Assembly: GCA_052034005.1 (NCBI GenBank) | Contig: JBPOJB010000004.1 | Coordinates: 1 to 64,000, forward strand | Reading direction: 5' to 3' | Source: JAAYDI01 sp052034005 | Lineage (GTDB): Bacteria; Planctomycetota; Planctomycetia; Pirellulales; Pirellulaceae | Length of the DNA: 64,000 bases | Shown here: positions 30,774-39,375 of the stretch, piece after piece | Position numbering within the stretch: the stretch's first letter is position 1 | Layout: every line of letters begins with the position of its first letter | Notes under the pieces: model-generated | Databases searched by the model: none | What the model was told of the DNA's origin: nothing | The model's input: the letters and a program-made list of their open reading frames with translations, nothing else | Position numbers and translations under genes: made by a program

Positions 30774-32036
30774 ATGATGAACCGTGACGTTTATTCGTAC
30801 ATCCGGGATCTGCCCGTCTTTGACGTGCACGAGCATCACATGCCCGAGTTGCTCAGCAACTCCGACGTGGGTCTGCTCGCGCTGTTCCGGCAGAGTTATG
30901 TCGGCTGGACGCAAGCGCGCCCCTACACCTTGCCGTCCGAGACGCGCGCCGAGGATCCGATGCTCGCGCCTGTCGGACCGGGCAGCTGGGAAGAGATTGC
31001 CCGGTACCTCCAGCACAGCGGCTCGAATTCGTTCGTGCGAAACCTGGTCGCCGCGCTGACTGAGCTGTACGAATTGGACCAGGACGGCATCACGCCGAGC
31101 AACTGGCAGGACCTGGATCGCGAGATCCGCCGACGCCACGCGGACGCGGGCTGGCGCCACGAAGTGCTCGATCGAGCGCACATCGACCGGATCGTCACGG
31201 ACCCGTTCAGCGATCCCTTGCTGGATGCGCACGCGGCGCTGGGAGACCGGTACTGGTCGGTCCTGCGGATCAATGCCTTGGCGGTCGGCTGGCATCCGGA
31301 ATCATGCGATCACAATGGCAACAGCGCGCATCGGTTTGCTCACCGCCTCGGCCACCAGCTCGACACGTTCGACGACTACCTGGCGCTGCTCGACCTCCTG
31401 CTGGACACGCTGGCTTCGCGGCATCAAGTGGGCATCAAGAACGCGCTGGCCTACGACCGCTCGGTCAACTTCGATGACGTGGATGAGGGCTTGGCGCGTC
31501 AGGCCTGGGGCCGACGTCAGCCGACTGTGGCGCAGCGCAAGGCCTTCGGTGACGTCGTGGTGGACCGCCTCTGCCGACTCTGCGGCGAGCGCGACGTGCC
31601 GTTCCAGATGCACCTCGGCTCCGCCCAGATCCGCGGCTCGCACCCGATGAATGCCGCCGGACTGATCGAACGGCATCCGCGCACGCGGTTCCTGTTGATG
31701 CACCTGGCCTTCCCCTGGAGCCGCGATCTGCTGGGTCTGGCGTTCGTGTACCGCAACGTCTGGCTGGACCTGACCTGGTCCGCCTTGCTCAGCCCGACCT
31801 GCTTCAAGCAGTCCCTCCATGAAGCGATCGAGGTGCTGCCCGACGAGTCGCGCCTGATGATCGGTGGCGATAACTGGCACGTCGAAGAAACCTATGGCGC
31901 GATGCAGTTGATGCGCCGCCTGATCGGCCAGGTGCTCCAGGAGAAGGTGGACAGCGGATACTTCCAGGCGGCCGACGCGCAGCGTCTGGCACGCAAGATC
32001 CTGAGCGATAATGCCACGCAGTTCTTCGGCCGCTAG
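30774..32036 (+). CDS. Amidohydrolase-superfamily protein (metal-dependent TIM barrel)
   Basis: The protein is 420 aa with no signal peptide, so probably cytoplasmic. The N-terminal metal motif is intact (VFDVHEHH, His19-x-His21). A later His occurs at FQMHLGSAQ and a downstream Asp at GGDNWHVEE, as expected for amidohydrolase-related or uronate-isomerase-like barrels. It could be a hydrolase, lactonase, decarboxylase or uronate isomerase relative. It follows the GH99-like gene by 90 bp, so it may process a sugar-acid product, but this is inference. ATG 30774 and ATG 30777 are both possible. Confidence 0.8.
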   Translation: MMNRDVYSYIRDLPVFDVHEHHMPELLSNSDVGLLALFRQSYVGWTQARPYTLPSETRAEDPMLAPVGPGSWEEIARYLQHSGSNSFVRNLVAALTELYELDQDGITPSNWQDLDREIRRRHADAGWRHEVLDRAHIDRIVTDPFSDPLLDAHAALGDRYWSVLRINALAVGWHPESCDHNGNSAHRFAHRLGHQLDTFDDYLALLDLLLDTLASRHQVGIKNALAYDRSVNFDDVDEGLARQAWGRRQPTVAQRKAFGDVVVDRLCRLCGERDVPFQMHLGSAQIRGSHPMNAAGLIERHPRTRFLLMHLAFPWSRDLLGLAFVYRNVWLDLTWSALLSPTCFKQSLHEAIEVLPDESRLMIGGDNWHVEETYGAMQLMRRLIGQVLQEKVDSGYFQAADAQRLARKILSDNATQFFGR

Positions 32037-32236
32037 TTGCCGCCGATCCCCGCCACCCCGTCCACGTTTTGACAACGGCCCACCCAAGGCGCGGCTTCGG
32101 AGGACCCAATCTCTCAGGCACGGACCTGTGTTGACTCCCACGCCCCTGCCGCGACCACGCTGGTAGCCCACATGCTCCTATTTGGGCGCTCACGAACAAA
32201 CCACCGCATGAATGCGGTCACTGCGAGCCCCACTTT

Positions 32237-32263
32237 GGCTCCAGCGTGTCGGCCATCTCGGCC
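32237..32263 (+). repeat. 27-base repeat A (in RHS tip), copy 1
   Basis: The 27 bases, beginning GGCTCCAGCGTGTCGGCC, are identical to 35254-35280. Here they encode, on the minus strand, the near-terminal residues of the orphan RHS tip. Confidence 0.85.
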
Positions 32264-32596
32264 CGGAGTTGGTTGAGATCGATAGCGCCAGCGAGGAATC
32301 CATTTGGATCCTCGCTGATCCAGCGGCCCACGGCGGCATCGTAGTTCCGCGCGCGATTGTACTGAAACTCGGTGGCCGTGTCGAATTGCCGGCTGGTGAA
32401 GAGGTAGCGGGTCTTGGACGTGTCACCACTCGTGACGTTGCCGAAGGGGTCGTACTTGAAGTGCGTCGTGATCGTACCGTCCTGCTTGGCCAAGTCGCGA
32501 ACCGTCCCCAGTGTGCCGGGTTTGATGGCATCTTGGGCTTCGCCATAGCTCCGCGGGTTCGCCACAACGACAGGCCGAATCGAGTTCGCGCGCGTA

Positions 32597-32617
32597 AATG
32601 AGTCCTGACCCCTTTTT
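32597..32617 (+). repeat. Right-end core of the dispersed repeat, copy 1
   Basis: It contains AATGAGTCCTGACCCCTTTT plus one T. The same core recurs at 35291-35310 and 39331-39351. Here it bounds the orphan RHS tip and lies about 150 bp before the M28 peptidase gene. Confidence 0.88.
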
Positions 32618-32764
32618 GGAATCAACGACCATTTTCATCAGCCCAGCCCGAGATTATCATGGACGGATGCCTCGGCCTTTGCCGTTCTGAGACAGTCAAG
32701 TCGAATTCGGCCTGTGCTGCACGCGGCTGGACCGACGCAGCGTCCCACGCTACGAGGACCAACA

Positions 32765-35302
32765 ATGCGCGATAGGCGCCCACAACACCGGCAGTTGTCT
32801 CTGGAACTGCTGGAGGATCGAGTCGTTCTCTCGTCCGCGTCCGGTCTCCTGCCGGACGTGACGGTGGATGAAGATGCGCTGGACTCTGTGATCGACCTGG
32901 ATGCGGTGTTTGGCGCCTCCGATCTGGGGTTGAGTGGTCCGCTCACGTACACCGTGACGGTCAGCACGCCGATTGAGAACCTGGTCAGGCAGGTGAGCCA
33001 AAGCAACTATACGGCGCTGCTGCAGGACCTGCTCTACACCCACATCGGCGACAACCGCGGATTGTCGGGTCCCGAGCACGGCTTGGCCCGGGACAACATC
33101 GCAGACTACTTCACGGCACTCGGGCTACAGACATCGTTGGAACCGTTCCTTTACAGTTGGTCCTACCCGCCAATCACGTGCCACAACGTTGTCGGCATCC
33201 ATCCCGGTACCGTGCGGCCTGACGAGGTGTACCTGGTCGGCGCTCACTATGACTCGGCGGACAACCCCGGCGCCGATGACAATGCCAGCGGCACGGCGGC
33301 AGTCATGGAGATTGCGCGCGTCCTGTCGCAATACTCGTTCGAAGCCACCCTGGTGTTCGTGGTCTTCGATCGTGAGGAGCAGGGAATGCTCGGGTCGTAC
33401 GCGTACGTCAATGCGCATGCCTCGGATAACATCCTGGGTATGGTCAACCTGGATATGATCGCCTACAACGCTCCCGACGCCGGTCGTGATACGGTCTGGT
33501 TCTACGATTGCGTGACCGGAGGCGTGATCAAGTCGCAGTTGGCTGCCGCCTTCGCGGCGTACGGAGATGGCTTGGCGGCCGTCGACGGCGGTTACGATAC
33601 TGCCAGCGATCATTTCTGGTTTGAGAAGAGAGGCTTCGATGCCGCACTGGTGATCGAAAACGGTTGGGCGAGTAATCCATACTATCACCAGGCTGGCGAC
33701 GCGGTGGAGAGCGCGGACTACTTCGACTACGAGTATGCCACCAAGGTCACACGCGGTACGTTGGGATACCTGGCGACGGCGGCCGGCTTGCAGGACACTA
33801 TCGAGTTGTTGACGGCCACGGTGCACGGTGCGGTGGACGGTACAGACCTGATCCTGGCTTACGTCCCCGATGCGAACGGCACCGCCGACATCTGTGTGCG
33901 GGCCAGGGACGCCCAGGATCGGTATGTCGAAGACACGTTCCGCGTCACGGTGAATCCCGTGAATGATCCGCCGACGCTTAATCCCATTGACGACCGGACG
34001 ATCCGGAACGATGCTCAAGCGGATCTCATCCCGCTGAGGGGCATCTCATCGGGTGATGGCATCGGTCAACCGGTGCGTGTCACTGCGGTCAGCAGCCTGC
34101 CGGGGATCCTCCCTAATCCGGAGGTCTCCTACGTGCGGTTGACCGCCAGTGGCACACTTCGGCTCACACCGGTCGCTCACGCCACCGGGACAGTGGTCAT
34201 CACAGTGACGGTCGAGGATGGCGGCGCGGACAATCTGCTGGAGACCCCTGGAGATAATGCGGTGACCACGCAGAAGTTCACCGTCGAGGTATTGCCGCCG
34301 CAGCATCCGCCGTCCGCCACGGCCGACCACTATTCGACGGCGGAACGCAGCACGCTGGTTGTCTCGGCACCCGGCGTGCTGGCGAATGATGAGGACGAGG
34401 ACGGCGACGATCTGCATGCGGTATTGGTCCGTGCCCCTGCGCACGGCGTCGTGCAGTTGCGGCCGGATGGTAGCTTCACCTATACACCCAACAGCACGCT
34501 CAACCGGGAAGATACCTTCACCTATGTTGCCTCAGATGGGACTGACGAGAGTCCACCTGTCACGGTACAGATTGTCATCAATACCGCGTACCCTTGGCAC
34601 AATGGCTTGAACCTGCGCGATGTGAATGACGACGGATTCATCACTCCGGTGGACTCGTTGCAGATCATCAACGCCATCAACCGTGGCGAAGGCACTGCGT
34701 TGCCGCTCGATCGCCCACGTCCGCTGCAGAAGCCGTTCTACGACGTGAACCGGGATGGCTTTCTGTCCCCGCTTGACGCGCTGCAGGTCATCAACTACCT
34801 CAACCGAGGTGACGGCGAAGGTGAGGATGAGGGCACCGTGGCTGACGCCGATCTGCTGTTCGCCAGACTGGCTGACACGCGGGATGATTCGCTATATGCG
34901 TGGAGTCATGGAGAGGCTGCGGTTCTCAGAAACGTGCAGAAGGTGAGTAGTCGTATGATCCACCAGACGCGTCTCCCGTTGTCCACGCAGGGCTACCGTC
35001 ACATGCAGGGCATTACGCAAGCCGTGGTCGAAATGGGGATGTGCAGCGGCGTGGAGACTGGGATTGGGCACCTGTTTAATATCGAGAGTACGGCCGGGTT
35101 GGGCACGATCGAATTCGAACCGGGCTTGCAGACCGATTTTCCCGCCACGCTCGATCCCCTGATCCTTCCCAGCGAGGAGTACGTACACGAGCAGACCTGG
35201 CACGACGGCAAAGATGGCCAGCAGCAGACACTCTGGTTTTCGCTTCGGTTTTCGGCTCCAGCGTGTCGGCCATCTCGGCCTGTGCGCATTAATGAGTCCT
35301 GA
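32765..35302 (+). CDS. Secreted M28-family metallopeptidase with cadherin-like and dockerin-like domains
   Basis: The protein is 845 aa. ATG 32765 opens the planctomycete sorting motif (LSLELLEDRVVLSS). The M28 domain (about 90-340) has all five zinc ligands: His161 (GAHYDS), Asp171 (GADDNASG), Glu204/205 (DREEQG), Asp230 (NLDMIAYN) and His308 (YYHQAGD). Beta-sandwich and tandem-95-like repeats follow (about 350-610, including VLANDEDEDGDD). Two EF-hand dockerin-like repeats come next (about 618-690, DVNDDGFITPVDSLQIINAI and DVNRDGFLSPLDALQVINYL). The final 26 or so codons, including the stop, lie inside the dispersed repeat at 35223-35310, so the original C-terminus may have been replaced. 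Confidence 0.88.
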   Translation: MRDRRPQHRQLSLELLEDRVVLSSASGLLPDVTVDEDALDSVIDLDAVFGASDLGLSGPLTYTVTVSTPIENLVRQVSQSNYTALLQDLLYTHIGDNRGLSGPEHGLARDNIADYFTALGLQTSLEPFLYSWSYPPITCHNVVGIHPGTVRPDEVYLVGAHYDSADNPGADDNASGTAAVMEIARVLSQYSFEATLVFVVFDREEQGMLGSYAYVNAHASDNILGMVNLDMIAYNAPDAGRDTVWFYDCVTGGVIKSQLAAAFAAYGDGLAAVDGGYDTASDHFWFEKRGFDAALVIENGWASNPYYHQAGDAVESADYFDYEYATKVTRGTLGYLATAAGLQDTIELLTATVHGAVDGTDLILAYVPDANGTADICVRARDAQDRYVEDTFRVTVNPVNDPPTLNPIDDRTIRNDAQADLIPLRGISSGDGIGQPVRVTAVSSLPGILPNPEVSYVRLTASGTLRLTPVAHATGTVVITVTVEDGGADNLLETPGDNAVTTQKFTVEVLPPQHPPSATADHYSTAERSTLVVSAPGVLANDEDEDGDDLHAVLVRAPAHGVVQLRPDGSFTYTPNSTLNREDTFTYVASDGTDESPPVTVQIVINTAYPWHNGLNLRDVNDDGFITPVDSLQIINAINRGEGTALPLDRPRPLQKPFYDVNRDGFLSPLDALQVINYLNRGDGEGEDEGTVADADLLFARLADTRDDSLYAWSHGEAAVLRNVQKVSSRMIHQTRLPLSTQGYRHMQGITQAVVEMGMCSGVETGIGHLFNIESTAGLGTIEFEPGLQTDFPATLDPLILPSEEYVHEQTWHDGKDGQQQTLWFSLRFSAPACRPSRPVRINES

Positions 35303-35310
35303 CCCCTTTT
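35223..35310 (+). repeat. Dispersed repeat, copy 2 (longest assembled form)
   Basis: The order is a left end (AGCAGACACTCTGGTTTT region, 35223-35244), the 27-base RHS-tip repeat (35254-35280), and the right end (35285-35310, containing AATGAGTCCTGACCCCTTTT). Copy 3 at 39301-39351 has the same two ends without the 27-base middle. It supplies the stop codon (35300-35302) of the M28 peptidase gene and ends 6 bp before the sulfatase start. Confidence 0.85.
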
Positions 35311-35316
35311 AGACGC

Positions 35317-36852
35317 ATGATGCATCGAACACTTTTCACGCTCTGCGCAGTACTGCAGGTCGTTCCCGCGGTGCTGCACGCTGAGTCCGCTCCTGCCAGG
35401 CCCAACATCGTGGTCTTTCTGGTCGACGATATGGGCGTCATGGACACCTCGGTGCCCTTTCTCACGGACGAAGCGGGCGTGCCGAAGCGGTATCCGCTCA
35501 ACGACTACTATCGCACCCCCAACATGGAACGATTGGCGCTGCGCGGGATCCGATTCAGCAACTTCTACGCGATGAACGTCTGCTCGCCGAGCCGCATCTC
35601 CATTCTGACCGGCCAGAACGCCGCGCGGCATCACACGACGAACTGGATCAATCCCGACAGAGACAATCGAGGGCCGTTCGGTCCCCCCAGCTGGAATTGG
35701 AGCGGTTTGAAACATGACGACGTGACGCTGCCACGACTGCTGCAGGGAGCCGGCTACTGCACCATCCACATAGGGAAGGGTCACTTCGGGGCGCGCACTG
35801 CTGAAGGCGCTGAGCCGAAGAACCTCGGCTTCGATGTCAATGTGGGAGGCGCTACGTTTGGATCACCGGGCAGTTACTACGGCGAGGAGAACTACGGCCT
35901 GGGTACACGGAACGCTTCCAACGCCGTGCCGCACCTGGGAAAGTATCACGGCACCGATACGTTTCTTACCGAGGCGTTGACCATCGAAGCCAAAGCGCGC
36001 GTCGCGGATGCGGTCCGGGCGGGCAGGCCGTTCTTCCTCTACATGTCCCACTATGCCGTCCACGCGCCGTTCCAGTCGGACCCACGGTTCGCGGCGCACT
36101 ACAAGGACTCAGGCAAACCCCCGGACGCTCAGGCCTTCGCGACGCTGATCGAAGGCATGGACAAGTCGCTGGGCGACATCCTTGATCATCTGGATGCGCT
36201 GGGTGTTGCCGAAAACACACTGGTCTTCTTCCTGGGTGATAACGGCTCTGATGCGCCGCTGGGCGGGCCGCACGAAGCGGCCTGTGCCGCGCCGTTGCGC
36301 GGTAAGAAGGGCGCGCATTACGAAGGTGGTATGCGAGTGCCGTTTATCGCCGCCTGGGCGAAGGCCGCTGACAACCCGTCCCAGAAGCGCCTGCCCATCG
36401 CCGCCGGTGGGATCCAGAGCCAGACAGCTGCTGTCTACGATCTATTCCCCACGATTCTCAGCCTCACGGATACTGATATCCCGGCGAAACACGTCGTTGA
36501 TGGACGGAAGCTCGATACGCTCCTGGTGGGCGAACCGGATCCGGCCCGGGAGCAGACGTTCCTCATGCACTACCCCCATGCACCGCATCGCAGCAACTAT
36601 TTCACATGCTATCGACGTGGCGATTGGAAGGTCATCTACCACTACTATCCGTCGGAGGAGTCCGAGGGCTCGCACTACCAGCTGTACAACCTGCGCGACG
36701 ATCCCTTTGAGCAGACCAACCTGGCCGAGACCCAACCCGACCAGTTGGCAGACATGATGATGGGCCTGGTCGTAGCCCTGGGAGAGCAGAACGCGCTCTA
36801 CCCCACGGACGAAGCAGACGGCTCGACGCCGTTGAAACCGATCGTCCCGTGA
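35317..36852 (+). CDS. Secreted sulfatase (Cys-type, formylglycine-dependent)
   Basis: The protein is 511 aa with signal peptide (MHRTLFTLCAVLQVVPAVLHA). Sulfatase signatures are PNIVVFLVDDMG (first metal Asp pair), Cys89-Ser-Pro-Ser-Arg93 (CSPSR) in NVCSPSRISILTGQ, the site converted to formylglycine, GKGHFGA, and a FFLGDNGSDAPLGG segment with the second metal pair. It would hydrolyse sulfate esters of glycans in the periplasm or outside the cell; subfamily is not resolvable by eye. No ribosome-binding site lies before ATG 35317/35320, because the repeat ends directly upstream. Maturation needs an FGE or anSME from elsewhere. Confidence 0.92.
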   Translation: MMHRTLFTLCAVLQVVPAVLHAESAPARPNIVVFLVDDMGVMDTSVPFLTDEAGVPKRYPLNDYYRTPNMERLALRGIRFSNFYAMNVCSPSRISILTGQNAARHHTTNWINPDRDNRGPFGPPSWNWSGLKHDDVTLPRLLQGAGYCTIHIGKGHFGARTAEGAEPKNLGFDVNVGGATFGSPGSYYGEENYGLGTRNASNAVPHLGKYHGTDTFLTEALTIEAKARVADAVRAGRPFFLYMSHYAVHAPFQSDPRFAAHYKDSGKPPDAQAFATLIEGMDKSLGDILDHLDALGVAENTLVFFLGDNGSDAPLGGPHEAACAAPLRGKKGAHYEGGMRVPFIAAWAKAADNPSQKRLPIAAGGIQSQTAAVYDLFPTILSLTDTDIPAKHVVDGRKLDTLLVGEPDPAREQTFLMHYPHAPHRSNYFTCYRRGDWKVIYHYYPSEESEGSHYQLYNLRDDPFEQTNLAETQPDQLADMMMGLVVALGEQNALYPTDEADGSTPLKPIVP

Positions 36853-37099
36853 CAGAGCACAGGCATGGAAGTAACGCGTTCAGGTGTCCAGATCTGCGCC
36901 GGTCCGCTGGGTATGCTCGCAATTGTGCCGTTGCTGAAGCTCGTACGCTGCACCAACAATCTCCAGTGGCGTGAGTGTGCGCCGGCGATCTGGGCCAACG
37001 CCACCTGTGGGATTGCCAGCCTTTGTCGGGATGCTGAAGGAGTCCGCTCGACAGCCGCTCAATCCGTCTGTGCGAGCAACATCTGTGGGGTGAATCTGG

Positions 37100-37105
37100 T
37101 ATAAA
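37100..37105 (+). promoter_or_regulatory. Possible -10 element (TATAAA) before the beta-helix gene
   Basis: TATAAA lies 33 bases before ATG 37138 in a 285-bp gap that is otherwise featureless. The -35 region is poor, so confidence is low. Confidence 0.25.
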
Positions 37106-37137
37106 TCGGGAGGTATCCCAACGTTGTCCTGGAGAAC

Positions 37138-39207
37138 ATGACCATGTCAGAACCTCGCGGCGTGTTCTACCTGACTGCGGTTTTAACACTCGTCTGCATC
37201 CGGCTTCCTGCGACGGAGCTGCACGTGTCACCGGCAGGCAGCGATGCACATCCCGGAACTGCAGCTCAGCCGTTTGCCACGCTGGAGCGGGCGCGTGATG
37301 AAGTGCGCAGGCTCAGGCAGGCCGAGCCGCGGGCCGAGCGTGTGGCTGTGATCGTGCACGGCGGGTCGTATCGGCTCAGCACGAGCCTGGTACTCAATGC
37401 CGACGACTCTGGTACGCCGGCCGAATCGATGGTGTGGCAGGCCGCACCGGGCGACGAAGTACGGCTGTCCGGCGGCATCCGCTTGCCTGCCGACGCATTT
37501 CGTCCGGTTGACGATGAAAAGATCCTGGCACGCCTCGATCCGGCGGCACGCGACTCCGTGGTGGTGACGGACGTGAGCGCGGCAGGGGCTGGTGATCTCG
37601 GCAGCTATCCAGACTCTTTCCGCGGCGTGCCGGCCGTGCCGGAACTGTTCTTTAATGACCAACGCATGACGCCGGCGCGCTGGCCCAACGAAGGCTGGGC
37701 GACCATTGCGAAGATCATCGAGTCGGGCTCGGTGCCGCGCGAAGGGGACACTTCAGCGCGGCCCGGCGTGTTCCAGTACAGCGGCGACCGGCCGGCGCGC
37801 TGGGACGTTGCGGCCGGCGTGTGGTTGCTCGGCTACTGGTGTTTCGACTGGTACGAGGAAGCGATCAAGATCCAGTCGATCGACGCGGAAAAGCAGCAGA
37901 TCACGCTGGCGCGGCCCGCGCTGTACGGCATCAAGCAGGGGAATCCGTCGCCCCGACGATTCCGGGCGTTGAACCTGCTGGAGGAATTGGACCAACCCGG
38001 CGAGTTCTACCTGGACCGGAGTTCGCAGCAGCTGTATTTCTGGCCACCCGGCGAGCTCGACGACGCTCGCATCGTGCTGTCCACCTTGAACGCGCCGCTC
38101 GTTTCGCTGACCGACGCGTCGTACGTCACGCTGCGCGGATTCGTGCTGGAAGCGTCGCTGGGCGATGGCCTGGAGATCTCAGGCGGCGCAGGTAACCGGA
38201 TCGAGGGCTGTGAGATCCGCAACGTCCGGCAGCTGGGCATTCGCGTGACCGAAGGAGCCAACCACCGCGTCGAATACTGCCGAATCCACGACACCGGGAC
38301 GGGTGGTCTCATGCTCGTCGGTGGTGACCGCCGGACACTCACGTCGGCCGGGCACCAAGCGGTAAACAACGAAATCTGGCGATTCTCGCAGCACCAGCTC
38401 AGTTATGCCTGCGGCATTACGTTGGGCGGTGTGGGAAATCGGGCAGCCCACAATCTCGTGTACGACGCGCCGCACATCGCGATCGCCATCAGCGGCAACG
38501 ACCACGTGTTCGAGTACAACGTCGTACGTGATGTCTGCACGTCCTCCGACGATGCAGCGGCGCTGTACAAGGGCCGCAATCCTTCTTGCCGCGGCAATCT
38601 GATCCGCTACAACTTCTGGCAGGACATCGGCAGCCCGATGGGACACGGCACGGCAGCCGTCTATTTCGACGACGGAGACGGCGGCGATACGGTGTTCGGC
38701 AACATCTTCCTGCGTTGCGGCTACCCGGGTCGGGGCAGTTTCGGCACGGTGTTTTCCCATGGCGGTCACGACAATACCGCTGAGAACAACATCTTCGTCG
38801 AGTGCCAGCGCGCACTTGGTTCAGCGCCTTGGGACGATGCACGATGGAAGGACGCCGTGAATGGCGGGCAGGACTGCGACTGGAAGCGGCGCCTGCTGGA
38901 GGAGGTCGACATCACGCAGCCACCCTACACCACGCGCTATCCGGAACTGGTCGGGTTCATGAACCCGCTGCCCGGCCAGGTGCGAGCGAACCACGCCAAG
39001 AACAACGTGCTTGTCCGCTGCGCGGAGGTAAGCAGCGGCAACTGGGAGTTTGCACCCGACGCGATCTGGGTCACGGACGGCGATCCCGGTTTCGTCGACG
39101 CAGCCGCAGGAAATTACCTGTTGCGTCCCGACGCTCCGGTGTTCCAGCATCTGCCGGGATTCCAGCCGATCCCGTTCGACCAGATTGGCGTGCAGGCACG
39201 GCACTAG
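37138..39207 (+). CDS. Secreted right-handed beta-helix protein (pectate-lyase-like fold)
   Basis: The protein is about 689 aa. ATG 37138 or ATG 37144 follows GGAG; the second has the better spacing. The signal peptide is followed by LHVSPAGSDAHPGTAAQPF and LERARDEVRRL, the common opening of DUF1565/beta-helix glycan-active proteins. Helical turns with N-x-(I/V)-x-x-C-x-I rhythm span about 300-600 (RIEGCEIRNVRQLGIRV, HRVEYCRIHDTGTGGLML, NAEN-type ladders). Such proteins include polysaccharide lyases and glycosidases; no catalytic set can be assigned safely. It is part of the secreted-hydrolase run. Confidence 0.82.
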   Translation: MTMSEPRGVFYLTAVLTLVCIRLPATELHVSPAGSDAHPGTAAQPFATLERARDEVRRLRQAEPRAERVAVIVHGGSYRLSTSLVLNADDSGTPAESMVWQAAPGDEVRLSGGIRLPADAFRPVDDEKILARLDPAARDSVVVTDVSAAGAGDLGSYPDSFRGVPAVPELFFNDQRMTPARWPNEGWATIAKIIESGSVPREGDTSARPGVFQYSGDRPARWDVAAGVWLLGYWCFDWYEEAIKIQSIDAEKQQITLARPALYGIKQGNPSPRRFRALNLLEELDQPGEFYLDRSSQQLYFWPPGELDDARIVLSTLNAPLVSLTDASYVTLRGFVLEASLGDGLEISGGAGNRIEGCEIRNVRQLGIRVTEGANHRVEYCRIHDTGTGGLMLVGGDRRTLTSAGHQAVNNEIWRFSQHQLSYACGITLGGVGNRAAHNLVYDAPHIAIAISGNDHVFEYNVVRDVCTSSDDAAALYKGRNPSCRGNLIRYNFWQDIGSPMGHGTAAVYFDDGDGGDTVFGNIFLRCGYPGRGSFGTVFSHGGHDNTAENNIFVECQRALGSAPWDDARWKDAVNGGQDCDWKRRLLEEVDITQPPYTTRYPELVGFMNPLPGQVRANHAKNNVLVRCAEVSSGNWEFAPDAIWVTDGDPGFVDAAAGNYLLRPDAPVFQHLPGFQPIPFDQIGVQARH

Positions 39208-39300
39208 CACTCACACACGTGACACAGCAGGTCTACTACAATGATTGGATCGGCCCGGAACAAGCGTGCGGGAAGTAAAGAAGGTCTCTCTTCGGCCGGA

Positions 39301-39351
39301 AGCAGACACTCTGGTTTTCGCTCTCGCATTAATGAGTCCTGACCCCTTTTT
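39301..39351 (+). repeat. Dispersed repeat, copy 3 (short form)
   Basis: It has a 22-base left end identical to 35223-35244 and a 26-base right end (39325-39350) identical to 35285-35310, separated by only two bases. It lies 93 bp after the beta-helix gene and 24 bp before the next start codon. Confidence 0.88.
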
Positions 39352-39375
39352 AGCGCTGCCGGAAGGGTCTGAATC

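Larger units (their letters stand above)
32218..32625 (-). pseudogene. Orphan RHS core/tip fragment
   Basis: The fragment is 135 codons on the minus strand. The middle is a clear RHS repeat-associated core end: LGTVRDLAKQDG, KYDPFGNVTSG, YNRARNYDAAVGRWISEDP. It then has a short unique tip (GFLAGAIDLNQLRAEMADTL). No conserved upstream RHS body is present; the N-terminal residues KRGQDS come from the dispersed repeat at 32597-32617. The last 27 coding bases of the MADTLEP region (32237-32263) recur at 35254-35280. A 16-bp palindrome (ACCGCAT-GA-ATGCGGT, 32203-32218) touches the stop codon. It looks like a displaced C-terminal tip of the kind left by RHS recombination, with its own start doubtful. 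Confidence 0.8.
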
